Part shown: positions 1 to 9,560 of the stretch, in pieces
Layout: each line of letters begins with the position of its first letter
Position numbering within the stretch: position 1 is the first letter of the stretch
Assembly: GCF_900105355.1 (NCBI RefSeq)
Contig: NZ_FNSC01000001.1
Span: 2,232,001-2,296,000 of the forward strand
DNA: 64,000 nucleotides
Source: Pseudomonas anguilliseptica
Lineage (GTDB): Bacteria; Pseudomonadota; Gammaproteobacteria; Pseudomonadales; Pseudomonadaceae
Direction: 5' to 3'
The notes under the pieces: model-generated
What the model was told of the DNA's origin: nothing
The model's input: only the letters and a program-made list of their open reading frames with translations
Database searches by the model: none
Translations under genes and position numbers: made by a program

Positions 1-1974
<1,974 letters not shown>

Positions 1975-2017
1975 CTAGATGTGTACATAAAGAACGCTAG
2001 GGCAAATTGTGCCGCAT

Positions 2018-2043
2018 CAGGGCCGCGCATGCACGCGGCCCTG
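2018..2043. terminator. Hairpin between coaD and fdx
   Basis: A perfect 10-bp inverted repeat (CAGGGCCGCG, 6-base loop, CGCGGCCCTG) lies 10 bases after the coaD stop. It has no T-run, so it is more likely a weak attenuator or an mRNA-stabilising hairpin than a full terminator. Confidence 0.4.
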
Positions 2044-2052
2044 GTGAATGGC

Positions 2053-2610
<558 letters not shown>

Positions 2611-2994
2611 TCAGGTTCTGTTGCGGGCCAGAAAAACCAGCAAGGCAGCGATCACCAGGCAGGTCAGCGCCACCCAGTCGGCGATTACTACCCGGCGTAG
2701 CGCCTCGTTGTAGCCGGGTGTACTCCCGGCCAAGTAAAGAAAGCTCAGCACGCTAAGCAGTCCGCCGATCAGGGCGATGGGCTGCAGTGCCGGGCGGAAC
2801 GCAGCGTAGACCAGCAAGGCGCCGAGCAGGCCGAACAGTAAGGCGTGACTGCGCATCAGTAAAAGCAGGTTGGGCTCCTGGAAGGTCAGCCCGTAGAGTT
2901 GCGTCAGGCGTTCAGCTCCTAAGACGCCGCTGAGCGGCAGCAAGTGAATGATGCCGGCGATGATCAGCAGCACGGAAACCACTTTCTGCAGCAT
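2611..2994 (-). CDS. Small four-helix membrane protein, unknown function
   Basis: A 127-residue, very hydrophobic protein with about four transmembrane segments (residues 4-25, 48-68, 72-92, 103-124). The first helix could also act as a signal anchor. It lies 19 bases after the GMC oxidoreductase stop on the same strand, so it is probably the last gene of that transcript. I do not recognise a named family, and nothing in it suggests catalysis. A quinone-linked or anchoring role for the oxidoreductase would be speculation based on position alone. Confidence 0.8.
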   Translation of the reverse strand: MLQKVVSVLLIIAGIIHLLPLSGVLGAERLTQLYGLTFQEPNLLLLMRSHALLFGLLGALLVYAAFRPALQPIALIGGLLSVLSFLYLAGSTPGYNEALRRVVIADWVALTCLVIAALLVFLARNRT

Positions 2995-3013
2995 GGACAG
3001 GCTCCTGGGTGGT

Positions 3014-4606
3014 CTAGGCGTGCAGCCGCTCAGCCAATTGGCTGGCCAGCTTGGCCGTCAGCCCATAGATCGACAGCTGCGGGTTGGCGCCGATGCTGGT
3101 GGGGAACAGCGAGCCGTCATGGATCGACAGGTTGCTCAACTGGTGATGGCGGCCCAGGCTGTCGGTAACGGCCTGCTGCGGGTTTTCACCCATGGCGCAA
3201 CCGCCCATGACGTGAGCACTGCCTAGGCGGGTGCGGTACAGCTCTAGGCTGAGGTTGTCGATCAGACTCTTGGCTTCAGCCAGGGTTTTCACATAACCGG
3301 CATCGGCATGCAGCGGCAGCACCGCCTTAGCCCCGGCGGCAAACTGAATCTCGGCCATGGTATGGAAGGCGCGGCGCACGCCGTCCCAGGTGTAGTCGGT
3401 CATCTGGTAGTCGAGCACCGGGCTGCCGTCGCTGCGCAGTTCCACCGTGCCTTCGGCGCTGTCCGGGTGGAAGCCGTCACGCAGCAGGGCGAGCATTACG
3501 TTGGTATTGGGCAGGTGCTCCATGCGCATGGCGTTGTCGATGCCGAAGCGGCCGAGCAGGGTGGCGGTCAGCGCCGGCTGCAGCGGCGGGACTTCGAGCT
3601 TGTAGGACAGGCGCCCAGCGGTGCCGTCATCCCACTGGAAATGGTCGGAGTAGATCGACTGCGGCGCGCCGTAGAAGGGGTTGATCACCTGATCGAACAA
3701 GGCCGCCGAGAAGTTCACCAGGTGCAAGAAGGTGCGCTTGCCGGTGCGCTGGTGCGGGTCCGGTGCATTCGAGCGCAGGAGAATTCCCGGTGTGTTGATG
3801 CCACCACCGGACAGTACGTAATGCTTGGCCTTGACCGTGATCTTGCGGCCATTGGGGGCGACGCTACGCTCATCCATGCCGAGGCATTCGATGCCCGTGA
3901 CCTTGTCACCGTCGATTAACAGGCGTTCGGCGCGGGCCAGGTAGAGCAGCTCGCCGCCTTTATCCAGGGTGGCCGGGATTGTGGTGACCAGCATCGACTG
4001 CTTGGCGTTGGTCGGGCAGCCCATGCCGCAGTAACCGAGGTTCCAGCAGCCGCGCACGTTGCGCGGAATCGTCTGCCACTCGTAACCGAGCTTGTCGCAG
4101 CCGCGGCTGATTACCGCGTTATTGGCATTCGGCGGCACAACCCAAGGCGCGACGCCCAGGCGCTGTTCCATCTGTTCGAACCAGGGCGCCATTTCGTCAG
4201 GGCTGTTGCCTTTTACGCCATGCTCCTTGGCCCAGTGCTCCAGGGTTGGAGCAGGTGTGCGAAAGCTGGACGTCCAGTTGATCAGCGTGGTGCCGCCGAC
4301 CGCGCGGCCCTGCATGATGGTGATCGCGCCATCCTTGCTCATGCGGCCGATGCCTTCCTGATAGAGGCTGGCGTAGGCCTTGTCTTCGAGCATCTTGAAA
4401 TCGTCGCTGGTCTTCAGCGGGCCTTCCTCGATCAGCAGCACCTTGAAGCCGGCCGCGCTGAGGATTTCGGCGGTGGTGCCGCCGCCGGCGCCGCTGCCGA
4501 CGATGGCCACGTCGGCTTCCAGCGTCAGGTCGCTGTCCAGTCGTGAGCTGTTGTAAGTCTTCCAGCCACGGGCCAGGCCTTCTTTGAAGCTGTCGGGTAC
4601 AGGCAT
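3014..4606 (-). CDS. GMC-family FAD oxidoreductase (long-chain alcohol oxidase-like)
   Basis: A 530-residue flavoprotein predicted to oxidise an alcohol or sterol. The Rossmann motif VGSGAGGGTTAEILSAAG starts near residue 36, followed by an acidic residue pair binding the ribose (LLIEEGP). The C-terminal GMC region holds the HVMGGCAMG and NLSIHDGSLFPTSIGANP segments typical of fatty alcohol oxidases. A Cys cluster (GCWNLGYCGMGCPTNAKQS) is characteristic of this subgroup. The protein has no signal peptide. The Tat-signal protein and aldehyde dehydrogenase upstream on the same strand suggest an alcohol-to-acid pathway; the substrate is unknown. Confidence 0.92.
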   Translation of the reverse strand: MPVPDSFKEGLARGWKTYNSSRLDSDLTLEADVAIVGSGAGGGTTAEILSAAGFKVLLIEEGPLKTSDDFKMLEDKAYASLYQEGIGRMSKDGAITIMQGRAVGGTTLINWTSSFRTPAPTLEHWAKEHGVKGNSPDEMAPWFEQMEQRLGVAPWVVPPNANNAVISRGCDKLGYEWQTIPRNVRGCWNLGYCGMGCPTNAKQSMLVTTIPATLDKGGELLYLARAERLLIDGDKVTGIECLGMDERSVAPNGRKITVKAKHYVLSGGGINTPGILLRSNAPDPHQRTGKRTFLHLVNFSAALFDQVINPFYGAPQSIYSDHFQWDDGTAGRLSYKLEVPPLQPALTATLLGRFGIDNAMRMEHLPNTNVMLALLRDGFHPDSAEGTVELRSDGSPVLDYQMTDYTWDGVRRAFHTMAEIQFAAGAKAVLPLHADAGYVKTLAEAKSLIDNLSLELYRTRLGSAHVMGGCAMGENPQQAVTDSLGRHHQLSNLSIHDGSLFPTSIGANPQLSIYGLTAKLASQLAERLHA

Positions 4607-4668
4607 TTAAGGTGCTCTCAGGCGAATTCTTATTAGAGTTCAGTGGTTCCGCTAATTGACGATCTCGC

Positions 4669-4720
4669 GAGCTAGAGCTAGAGCTAGAGCTAGAGCTAGA
4701 GCTAGAGCTAGAGCTAGAGC
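4669..4720. repeat. Hexanucleotide tandem repeat (GCTAGA), about 8.7 copies
   Basis: Eight perfect copies of GCTAGA run from 4671 to 4718, with partial copies on each side. Every unit contains CTAG, a tetranucleotide that is strongly under-represented in Pseudomonas DNA. The repeat lies 63 bases upstream of the GMC oxidoreductase start, so changes in copy number would change leader or promoter spacing rather than a reading frame. The poly-Ser frame through it is not a gene. Confidence 0.95.
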
Positions 4721-4723
4721 CAG

Positions 4724-4882
4724 GCAAGGCAAAAATGTCCGAGGAGGCGGAATGTACTTTTGTACATGAGCACTACTCGTTTAACTCGCCCTTGCGGGCC
4801 GCCCTTCGGGCGTTCGGTGACAAGTCACCGTCCGAGGCCATTTTTAACGCGGCATGGCCGACGCGCAGCAGATCGTGGTCAA
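4724..4882. repeat. Hairpin-rich interspersed repeat, related to the one at 60092
   Basis: The stretch holds several strong hairpins: ATGTAC-TTTT-GTACAT (4752-4767), a GCCCTTGCGGGC/GCCCTTCGGGCG pair, and CGGTGAC-AA-GTCACCG. It shares an ordered set of short blocks with the element at 60092-60247: CAAGGCAA near the left, GCGGA plus a TAC/GTA hairpin followed by ATGAGCA, then CTTTTAA-like and GGCA-rich blocks at the right. Weak outer inverted repeats (TTGACGATC at 4656, TTGACCACGATC reading from 4882) suggest the element may also enclose the hexamer repeat. It includes the stop codon of the Tat-signal gene at its right edge. Family membership is my reading by eye, not a database match. Confidence 0.65.
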
Positions 4883-5424
4883 ACAGTCGGAGGGCCGGGG
4901 TAGCCGCAATGCACCCAGGACTCTGCTCGGCTGTACCAGCTCATCATCACCAGTTGCAGCAGCGAGGCGTGGCCCATCTTCAGCAGGCCGATGGAGCTGT
5001 CTTGCCAGCGGTCGAGAAACGCCTGTACATCGGCGCTCGAAGCGTTTTCCCAGCTGCCCCAGACGCCAGTCAGCGGGCCTCGGGTGATTGGCATGGCCAA
5101 CACGTCGAACAGCTGCACGGTCAGCTTGAGCAGCTCCGGTGACAGGTGGCTAAGGCTGTAATCGAGGTTGGCGAGGGTGCCCGCCACGGCTTGTGGCATC
5201 TTCTCGGCCGTGACCGCGCCAGCCAGCATCACCGGGATCAGGACATTGAGAAAGGCCAGGTCGGACTTGCGGATCACCGCAAAGCCGGCTTTCGGTGTGC
5301 TCGCCGAGCAGCCGCTGAGGCTGGCCGTCAGCCCGGCGGTGGCGAGAAATGCCGAGCCCATCAGGCCGATCTTGAGCAGGCCGCGCCGCGACAGGCCGGG
5401 GGCTGCGAGAGTGCTGTCGTGCAT
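4879..5424 (-). CDS. Tat-signal exported protein, probable small partner of the GMC oxidoreductase
   Basis: A 181-residue protein with a twin-arginine signal: LSRRGLLKIG near residues 11-20, then a hydrophobic stretch and an ASLSGCSAS cleavage or lipidation region. This implies folded export to the periplasm, perhaps as a lipoprotein. The rest is helical, with no catalytic motif that I recognise. Small Tat-signal subunits accompany some GMC enzymes (gluconate 2-dehydrogenase subunit 3 is the model), and this gene sits between aldehyde dehydrogenase and GMC oxidoreductase, so a subunit role is a reasonable inference. The last 3 bases fall in the interspersed repeat. A GTG at 5436 is a possible alternative start. 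Confidence 0.8.
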   Translation of the reverse strand: MHDSTLAAPGLSRRGLLKIGLMGSAFLATAGLTASLSGCSASTPKAGFAVIRKSDLAFLNVLIPVMLAGAVTAEKMPQAVAGTLANLDYSLSHLSPELLKLTVQLFDVLAMPITRGPLTGVWGSWENASSADVQAFLDRWQDSSIGLLKMGHASLLQLVMMSWYSRAESWVHCGYPGPPTV

Positions 5425-5486
5425 TGTTGTTATCACTCAAACAGGCTGATGCAGGAGCGGGTTAGCCCGCTCCTGCAGAGGAAGGG

Positions 5487-6929
5487 TTAGCGAACGAAGA
5501 GTTTGTACACCAGCTTCTGGATCGACTTGCCGTATGGCGGGTAGATCAGCTTGGCGGCGTTCAGGCGCTGCTTGATAAACACGCCCTTGGCCTTGCTGAA
5601 GGTCAGGAAGCCTTCGTGGCCATGGTAATGGCCCATGCCGGATGGGCCGACGCCGCCGAATGGCATGTCGTCCTGGGCCACGTGCAGCAGGGTGTCGTTA
5701 AGGCACACGCCGCCCGAATGAGTCTCGTGCAGCACGCGCTGCTGCTCACTCTTGTCGTAGCCGAAGTAATACAACGCCAGTGGCCGGTCGCGCTCGTTGA
5801 TAAAGGCGAAGGCGTCTTCCAGCTTGTCGTAGGGGATGATCGGCAACAGCGGGCCGAAGATCTCGTCCTGCATCACCTTCATCTCATCCGTCACGTTCAG
5901 CAGCACGGCCTGCGGTATGCGCCGGCCTTGGGCTTCGGGGTACAGCGGAATGATGGTCGCGCCCTTGCTTTCGGCGTCCTGCAGGTAGCCAGTGAGGCGT
6001 TGCTGCTGACGCTCGTTGATGATCGCGGTGTAATCCGGATTGTCCTTGAGTTGCGGGTAGAAGCTCTGCACCGCGTTGCGATAAGCCTCGACAAAGCCCT
6101 CTACGCGGTCTTTCGGCACCAGCACGTAATCCGGTGCGACGCAGGTCTGGCCGGCGTTCATGGTCTTGCCGAAGGCAATGCGCTCGGCGGCGTCGCTCAG
6201 CGGTACGTCGGCACTGACAATGGCCGGCGACTTGCCGCCCAGCTCCAGGGTCACCGGGGTCAGGTTGTCGGCGGCGGCGCGCATCACGTGTTTGCCAATG
6301 CTGGTGGCGCCGGTGAACAGCAGGTGGTCGAACGGCAGTTTGGAGAAGGCCATGCCGACTTCCGCCTCGCCCAGCACCACGGTTACCAGATCCTCGGGGA
6401 AGACCTTGGCCAGCAGATCCTTGACCAGCTGTGAGGTGGCCGGGGTCGATTCGCTCATCTTGATCATCACCCGGTTGCCGGCAGACAGCGCGCCGACCAG
6501 CGGACCGATGGCGAGGAACAGCGGGTAGTTCCACGGCACGATCACCCCGACCACGCCCAGCGGCTGGTAGATCACCTTGGCCGAGGCTGGCATAAACTGC
6601 ATGCCAACGCTGCGCCGCGAAGGTTTCATCCATTTCTTGATGCGTTTGCTCGCGTAATGGATGCCATGCAGGCTGGGCATCAGCTCGGCGAGCAGGGTTT
6701 CGTCGGCGCTGCGGTTGCTGAAATCCTGGGAGATCGCTTGGATCAGCTGCTCTTGAGAGTCGGTGAGTAGCTGGGTAAGTACTTTCAGCCACTGAATGCG
6801 CTGTTCCGCCGAAGGCATCGGGTTGGCCTTGAATGCCTGGCGCTGCCGGGCAAAGCTGCTCTCCAGCTGGCTGAGCTGCTGTTGGCTGCGTTGCAGGCTT
6901 TGTTCTAGGTAAGCGACGTCGGCGACCAT
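5487..6929 (-). CDS. calB: Aldehyde dehydrogenase (coniferyl aldehyde dehydrogenase type)
   Basis: A 480-residue NAD(P)-dependent aldehyde dehydrogenase. The catalytic Glu motif LELGGKSPA and the catalytic Cys motif NAGQTCVAPDYV are intact, as is the N-terminal nucleotide fold (VIVPWNYPLFLAIGPL). The C-terminus is basic and hydrophobic (YGKSIQKLVYKLFVR), common in membrane-associated fatty aldehyde dehydrogenases. ATG 6929 is chosen because GAGGAG lies 7 bases upstream; the ATG at 6947 has no such site. The divergent TetR gene, with an operator-like palindrome between them, probably controls it. The symbol follows the usual annotation of this subfamily; the true substrate may be a medium- or long-chain aldehyde. 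Confidence 0.9.
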   Translation of the reverse strand: MVADVAYLEQSLQRSQQQLSQLESSFARQRQAFKANPMPSAEQRIQWLKVLTQLLTDSQEQLIQAISQDFSNRSADETLLAELMPSLHGIHYASKRIKKWMKPSRRSVGMQFMPASAKVIYQPLGVVGVIVPWNYPLFLAIGPLVGALSAGNRVMIKMSESTPATSQLVKDLLAKVFPEDLVTVVLGEAEVGMAFSKLPFDHLLFTGATSIGKHVMRAAADNLTPVTLELGGKSPAIVSADVPLSDAAERIAFGKTMNAGQTCVAPDYVLVPKDRVEGFVEAYRNAVQSFYPQLKDNPDYTAIINERQQQRLTGYLQDAESKGATIIPLYPEAQGRRIPQAVLLNVTDEMKVMQDEIFGPLLPIIPYDKLEDAFAFINERDRPLALYYFGYDKSEQQRVLHETHSGGVCLNDTLLHVAQDDMPFGGVGPSGMGHYHGHEGFLTFSKAKGVFIKQRLNAAKLIYPPYGKSIQKLVYKLFVR

Positions 6930-7006
6930 GGTGTAACTCCTCGGCATTCCAGCAATGCAGTGCGTCAGCTGAGCTGAGGTCGCTGCAGAAAAGGTGTGCT
7001 GGATTT

Positions 7007-7024
7007 TTAGGGCAATTGCTCTAA
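7007..7024. promoter_or_regulatory. Operator-like inverted repeat between calB and the TetR gene
   Basis: TTAGGGCAATTGCTCTAA is an 18-bp inverted repeat with a single mismatched pair. It lies in the middle of the divergent intergenic region and overlaps a weak minus-strand promoter candidate (TTGCCC, 17 bases, TTTTCT). This is the expected place and size for a TetR-family operator. Binding is inferred. Confidence 0.5.
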
Positions 7025-7165
7025 TCTGTCAAATAGCATGACGCTGTCAGCCGACGGATGCAGCCCAACGAAAAGTTAGCGCATGTTTCCGCGGCTTTTT
7101 CCGGTAACACTTCTGATCGTTCTGCCTGTACCTTTGCCGGGCTTTTGAGCCGAGATCGAGTTGCT

Positions 7166-7825
7166 ATGTCAGCCCCACTGAAAACCCGCGAACGTATTAT
7201 TCAGGAGAGCCTGGCGCTGTTTAACGCTCAGGGTGAGCGCAGTGTCACGACCAACCATATCGCCGCGCACCTGGGGATTTCACCGGGCAACCTGTACTAC
7301 CACTTCCGTAACAAGCAGGCGATCATCGCCGAGCTGTTTAGCCTCTACGAAAGCCAGGTAGACACTTTTCTGCGTCGCCCCGAAGGCCGCGCGCTGACGG
7401 TGCAGGACAAGACCTTCTATCTGGAAGCGCTGCTCGCTGCCATGTGGCACTACCGCTTTCTGCACCGCGATCTGGAGCACCTGCTCGATAGCGACGCCGA
7501 GCTGGCTGAGCGCTACAAGCTGTTCTCGCAGCGCTGCCTACAGCGCGCGCAGGGCATTTATCAGGGCTTTGTCGAGGCCGGCATCCTGCTGATGAATGCG
7601 CCGCAGATCGAGGCGCTGACCCTCAACAGCTGGATCATCATGACCTCCTGGGTGCGCTTTCTCTGCACCACCCGCGGCAACCCCGGCGACCTCAGCCAAG
7701 AGATGCTGCGCCGTGGCATCTACCAGGTGCTGACGCTGGAGGGCGGCTATATCGCCCCGCAAGCGCGCGAGGCTGTAGAGGCGCTGTACGCCAAGCTGCA
7801 TGTGCCGCTAGAGCAGGTGATCTGA
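7166..7825 (+). CDS. TetR-family transcriptional regulator
   Basis: A 219-residue protein with an N-terminal helix-turn-helix: TRERIIQESLALFNAQG, then VTTNHIAAHLGISPGNLYYHF, where the recognition helix ends in the family signature GNLYYHF. The C-terminal part is a helical ligand-binding domain resembling the YcdC/AcrR-like groups. ATG 7166 places the DNA-binding domain at the N-terminus; the longer upstream frame adds 36 unrelated residues. It is divergent from the aldehyde dehydrogenase and probably represses the oxidation module in the absence of an alcohol or aldehyde-derived effector. Confidence 0.92.
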   Translation: MSAPLKTRERIIQESLALFNAQGERSVTTNHIAAHLGISPGNLYYHFRNKQAIIAELFSLYESQVDTFLRRPEGRALTVQDKTFYLEALLAAMWHYRFLHRDLEHLLDSDAELAERYKLFSQRCLQRAQGIYQGFVEAGILLMNAPQIEALTLNSWIIMTSWVRFLCTTRGNPGDLSQEMLRRGIYQVLTLEGGYIAPQAREAVEALYAKLHVPLEQVI

Positions 7826-7827
7826 GT

Positions 7828-8823
7828 CTAGAGGGGGTTGCCCGCCTGCTCGGCTAGCCACTGCGGAATGCGCCGCTCCAGGTAATAACCCGGTTTGCTC
7901 AGGCTGCCTTCGACAAAGCCGACATGGCCGCCGTGGGCGTGCAGCTCGAATTCGATGCTGGGTGATAGCTCGCTGGCTTCAGGCAGGCTGTGGGTAAAGA
8001 CGAAGGGATCGTCGGCGGCCTGGATAATCAGCGTCGGCGTCTCGATCTGGCCGAGGAAGTAGCGGCTGGAGGCGCGCCGGTAGTAGTCATCGGCATCGGC
8101 GTAACCGTGCAGCGGCGCCGTGATGCGCCCGTCGAAATCCCAGAAGGTGCGCATATTGTCCAGCGGGCCGAGTTTCTCCAGGGTGGACAGCCGGTCTGCC
8201 ATGCCCTGGTGAGCGAACAGGCGCTGCTTGTCTTTCACGTAAGCCACCATCTCGCGCATAAAGTGGCTCTGGTAGACCCTGGAAAAGCCCATGCCGATGC
8301 GGTCGGCGCACTGATCCAGACGAAACGGCACCGACACCGCCACCGCCCCCTGCAGCTGGCTGTCTGCGCCCGTCTCGCCGAGGTACTTGAGCAGCACATT
8401 GCCGCCGAGCGAATAGCCCGCGGCATACAGCGGCGCCATCGGTCGCTGAGCGCGCAGGTGGCGCACAGTTTCCGCCAGATCCTCGCTGGCCCCTGAGTGG
8501 TAACCGCGGGCGAGCAGGTTGGGCTCGCCGGAGCAGCCGCGCCAGTTCAGCGCCACGCTGGCCCAGCCCTGGGTTGCCAGTTGTTGCTGCAAACCCAGCA
8601 CATACAGCGAGTTGGATGAGCCGGTCAGGCCGTGCAGCACCAACACCAGCGGGGTGCTGGCGTCATGCGGGCCGTGCCAGTCCAGATCAAGAAAGTCGCC
8701 ATCTTCCAGCCACAACCGTTCGCGCGTGCGCTCAAGCTTCGCCGGCTGGCGACACATTGGGTTCCACAGGGTTTGCAGGTGCGGGCCGGGCAGCCACCAG
8801 GCGGGTTTGAAGGGCGTGGTCAT
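7828..8823 (-). CDS. Alpha/beta hydrolase, YheT family
   Basis: A 331-residue serine hydrolase of the UPF0017/YheT family. It has the N-terminal PAWWLPGPHLQTLW motif specific to this family, the oxyanion region VLVLHGLTGS, and the nucleophile elbow GYSLGGN near residue 142. Candidate Asp (IIQAADDPF) and His (HAHGGHVGF) complete the triad. It converges with the TetR gene, whose stop is only 3 bases away. The substrate is unknown; relatives are esterases of short acyl chains. Confidence 0.9.
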   Translation of the reverse strand: MTTPFKPAWWLPGPHLQTLWNPMCRQPAKLERTRERLWLEDGDFLDLDWHGPHDASTPLVLVLHGLTGSSNSLYVLGLQQQLATQGWASVALNWRGCSGEPNLLARGYHSGASEDLAETVRHLRAQRPMAPLYAAGYSLGGNVLLKYLGETGADSQLQGAVAVSVPFRLDQCADRIGMGFSRVYQSHFMREMVAYVKDKQRLFAHQGMADRLSTLEKLGPLDNMRTFWDFDGRITAPLHGYADADDYYRRASSRYFLGQIETPTLIIQAADDPFVFTHSLPEASELSPSIEFELHAHGGHVGFVEGSLSKPGYYLERRIPQWLAEQAGNPL

Positions 8824-8917
8824 GGACAGGTATCGCTTGGGAAAGCGCTCAGGCTAGGGCCTTGAGCGGTGAAACGGAAGCTATATGAGTGGGGCGAATA
8901 ACAGAACCTGACCGAGG

Positions 8918-8942
8918 TTGGGCTTCACAGGGTGAAGCCCAA
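8918..8942 (-). terminator. Hairpin after rsmD
   Basis: A perfect 11-bp stem (TTGGGCTTCAC, loop of 3, GTGAAGCCCAA) starts 10 bases after the rsmD stop. There is no T-run, so it is a weak or Rho-assisted terminator candidate. Confidence 0.45.
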
Positions 8943-8951
8943 GGTTCCCCC

Positions 8952-9560
8952 TCAGGCTACGGCTGTGCGCTGCCACAGCGCGTAATGCACCTGTCCCGCC
9001 TTCTGCTCGCGGTGCAGGCGCCAGTTGCCGGGCAGGCCCAGGCTGGACGGTGAATTTTCGCTTTCGGTGTAGACCCAGGCATCGGCCGCCAGCCAGCCGT
9101 TGTTTTCTAAGGACTGGCAGGCTGGGAGTAATAGGTTCTGGTTGAACGGTGGGTCGAGAAACACCAGATCAAACGGCGTCGCCGCCGAGTTCTGCAGGTA
9201 GAGCAAGGCGTCGGTCTGCTGCAGCTGGCCGTTGTCGCAGTTCAGCGTTTGCAGGTGGCCGCGCAGGCTGGCGATGGCGGCAGGATTGAGGTCCAGGGCC
9301 AGGGCGCTGCCGGCACCGCGCGACAGTGCTTCAAGAAACAGCGCACCACTGCCAGCGAACAGGTCGAGCACTTTGGCGCCTTCGACGTAGGGCGCCAGCC
9401 AGTTGAACAGGGTTTCCCGTACGCGGTTTGGCGTTGGCCGCAAGCCGGCGGCCATGGGGAAGTTGAACTGGCGTGAGCGCCATTGCCCGCCGATGATCCG
9501 CAGCTGGCCATCGCCACTATGGGCGGGATTGGCTTTCGGCGGCTTGGGTCGCTTGCTCAT
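8952..9560 (-). CDS. rsmD: 16S rRNA (guanine-966-N2)-methyltransferase
   Basis: A 202-residue SAM-dependent methyltransferase acting on G966 of 16S rRNA in the 30S subunit. The SAM site VLDLFAGSGALFLEALSRG and the catalytic motif LDPPFN are intact, preceded by the family region LRPTPNRVRETLFNWL. The basic, Pro-rich N-terminus (MSKRPKPPKANP) is common in Pseudomonas. Its ATG shares one base with the stop of the upstream M16 peptidase gene, so the three genes form one translationally coupled unit. Confidence 0.96.
   Translation of the reverse strand: MSKRPKPPKANPAHSGDGQLRIIGGQWRSRQFNFPMAAGLRPTPNRVRETLFNWLAPYVEGAKVLDLFAGSGALFLEALSRGAGSALALDLNPAAIASLRGHLQTLNCDNGQLQQTDALLYLQNSAATPFDLVFLDPPFNQNLLLPACQSLENNGWLAADAWVYTESENSPSSLGLPGNWRLHREQKAGQVHYALWQRTAVA

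Noticed and set aside
4197..4727. Open frame starting with a long poly-Ser run
   Set aside because: The poly-Ser stretch is the translation of the GCTAGA repeat, and the rest is out of frame inside the GMC oxidoreductase gene.
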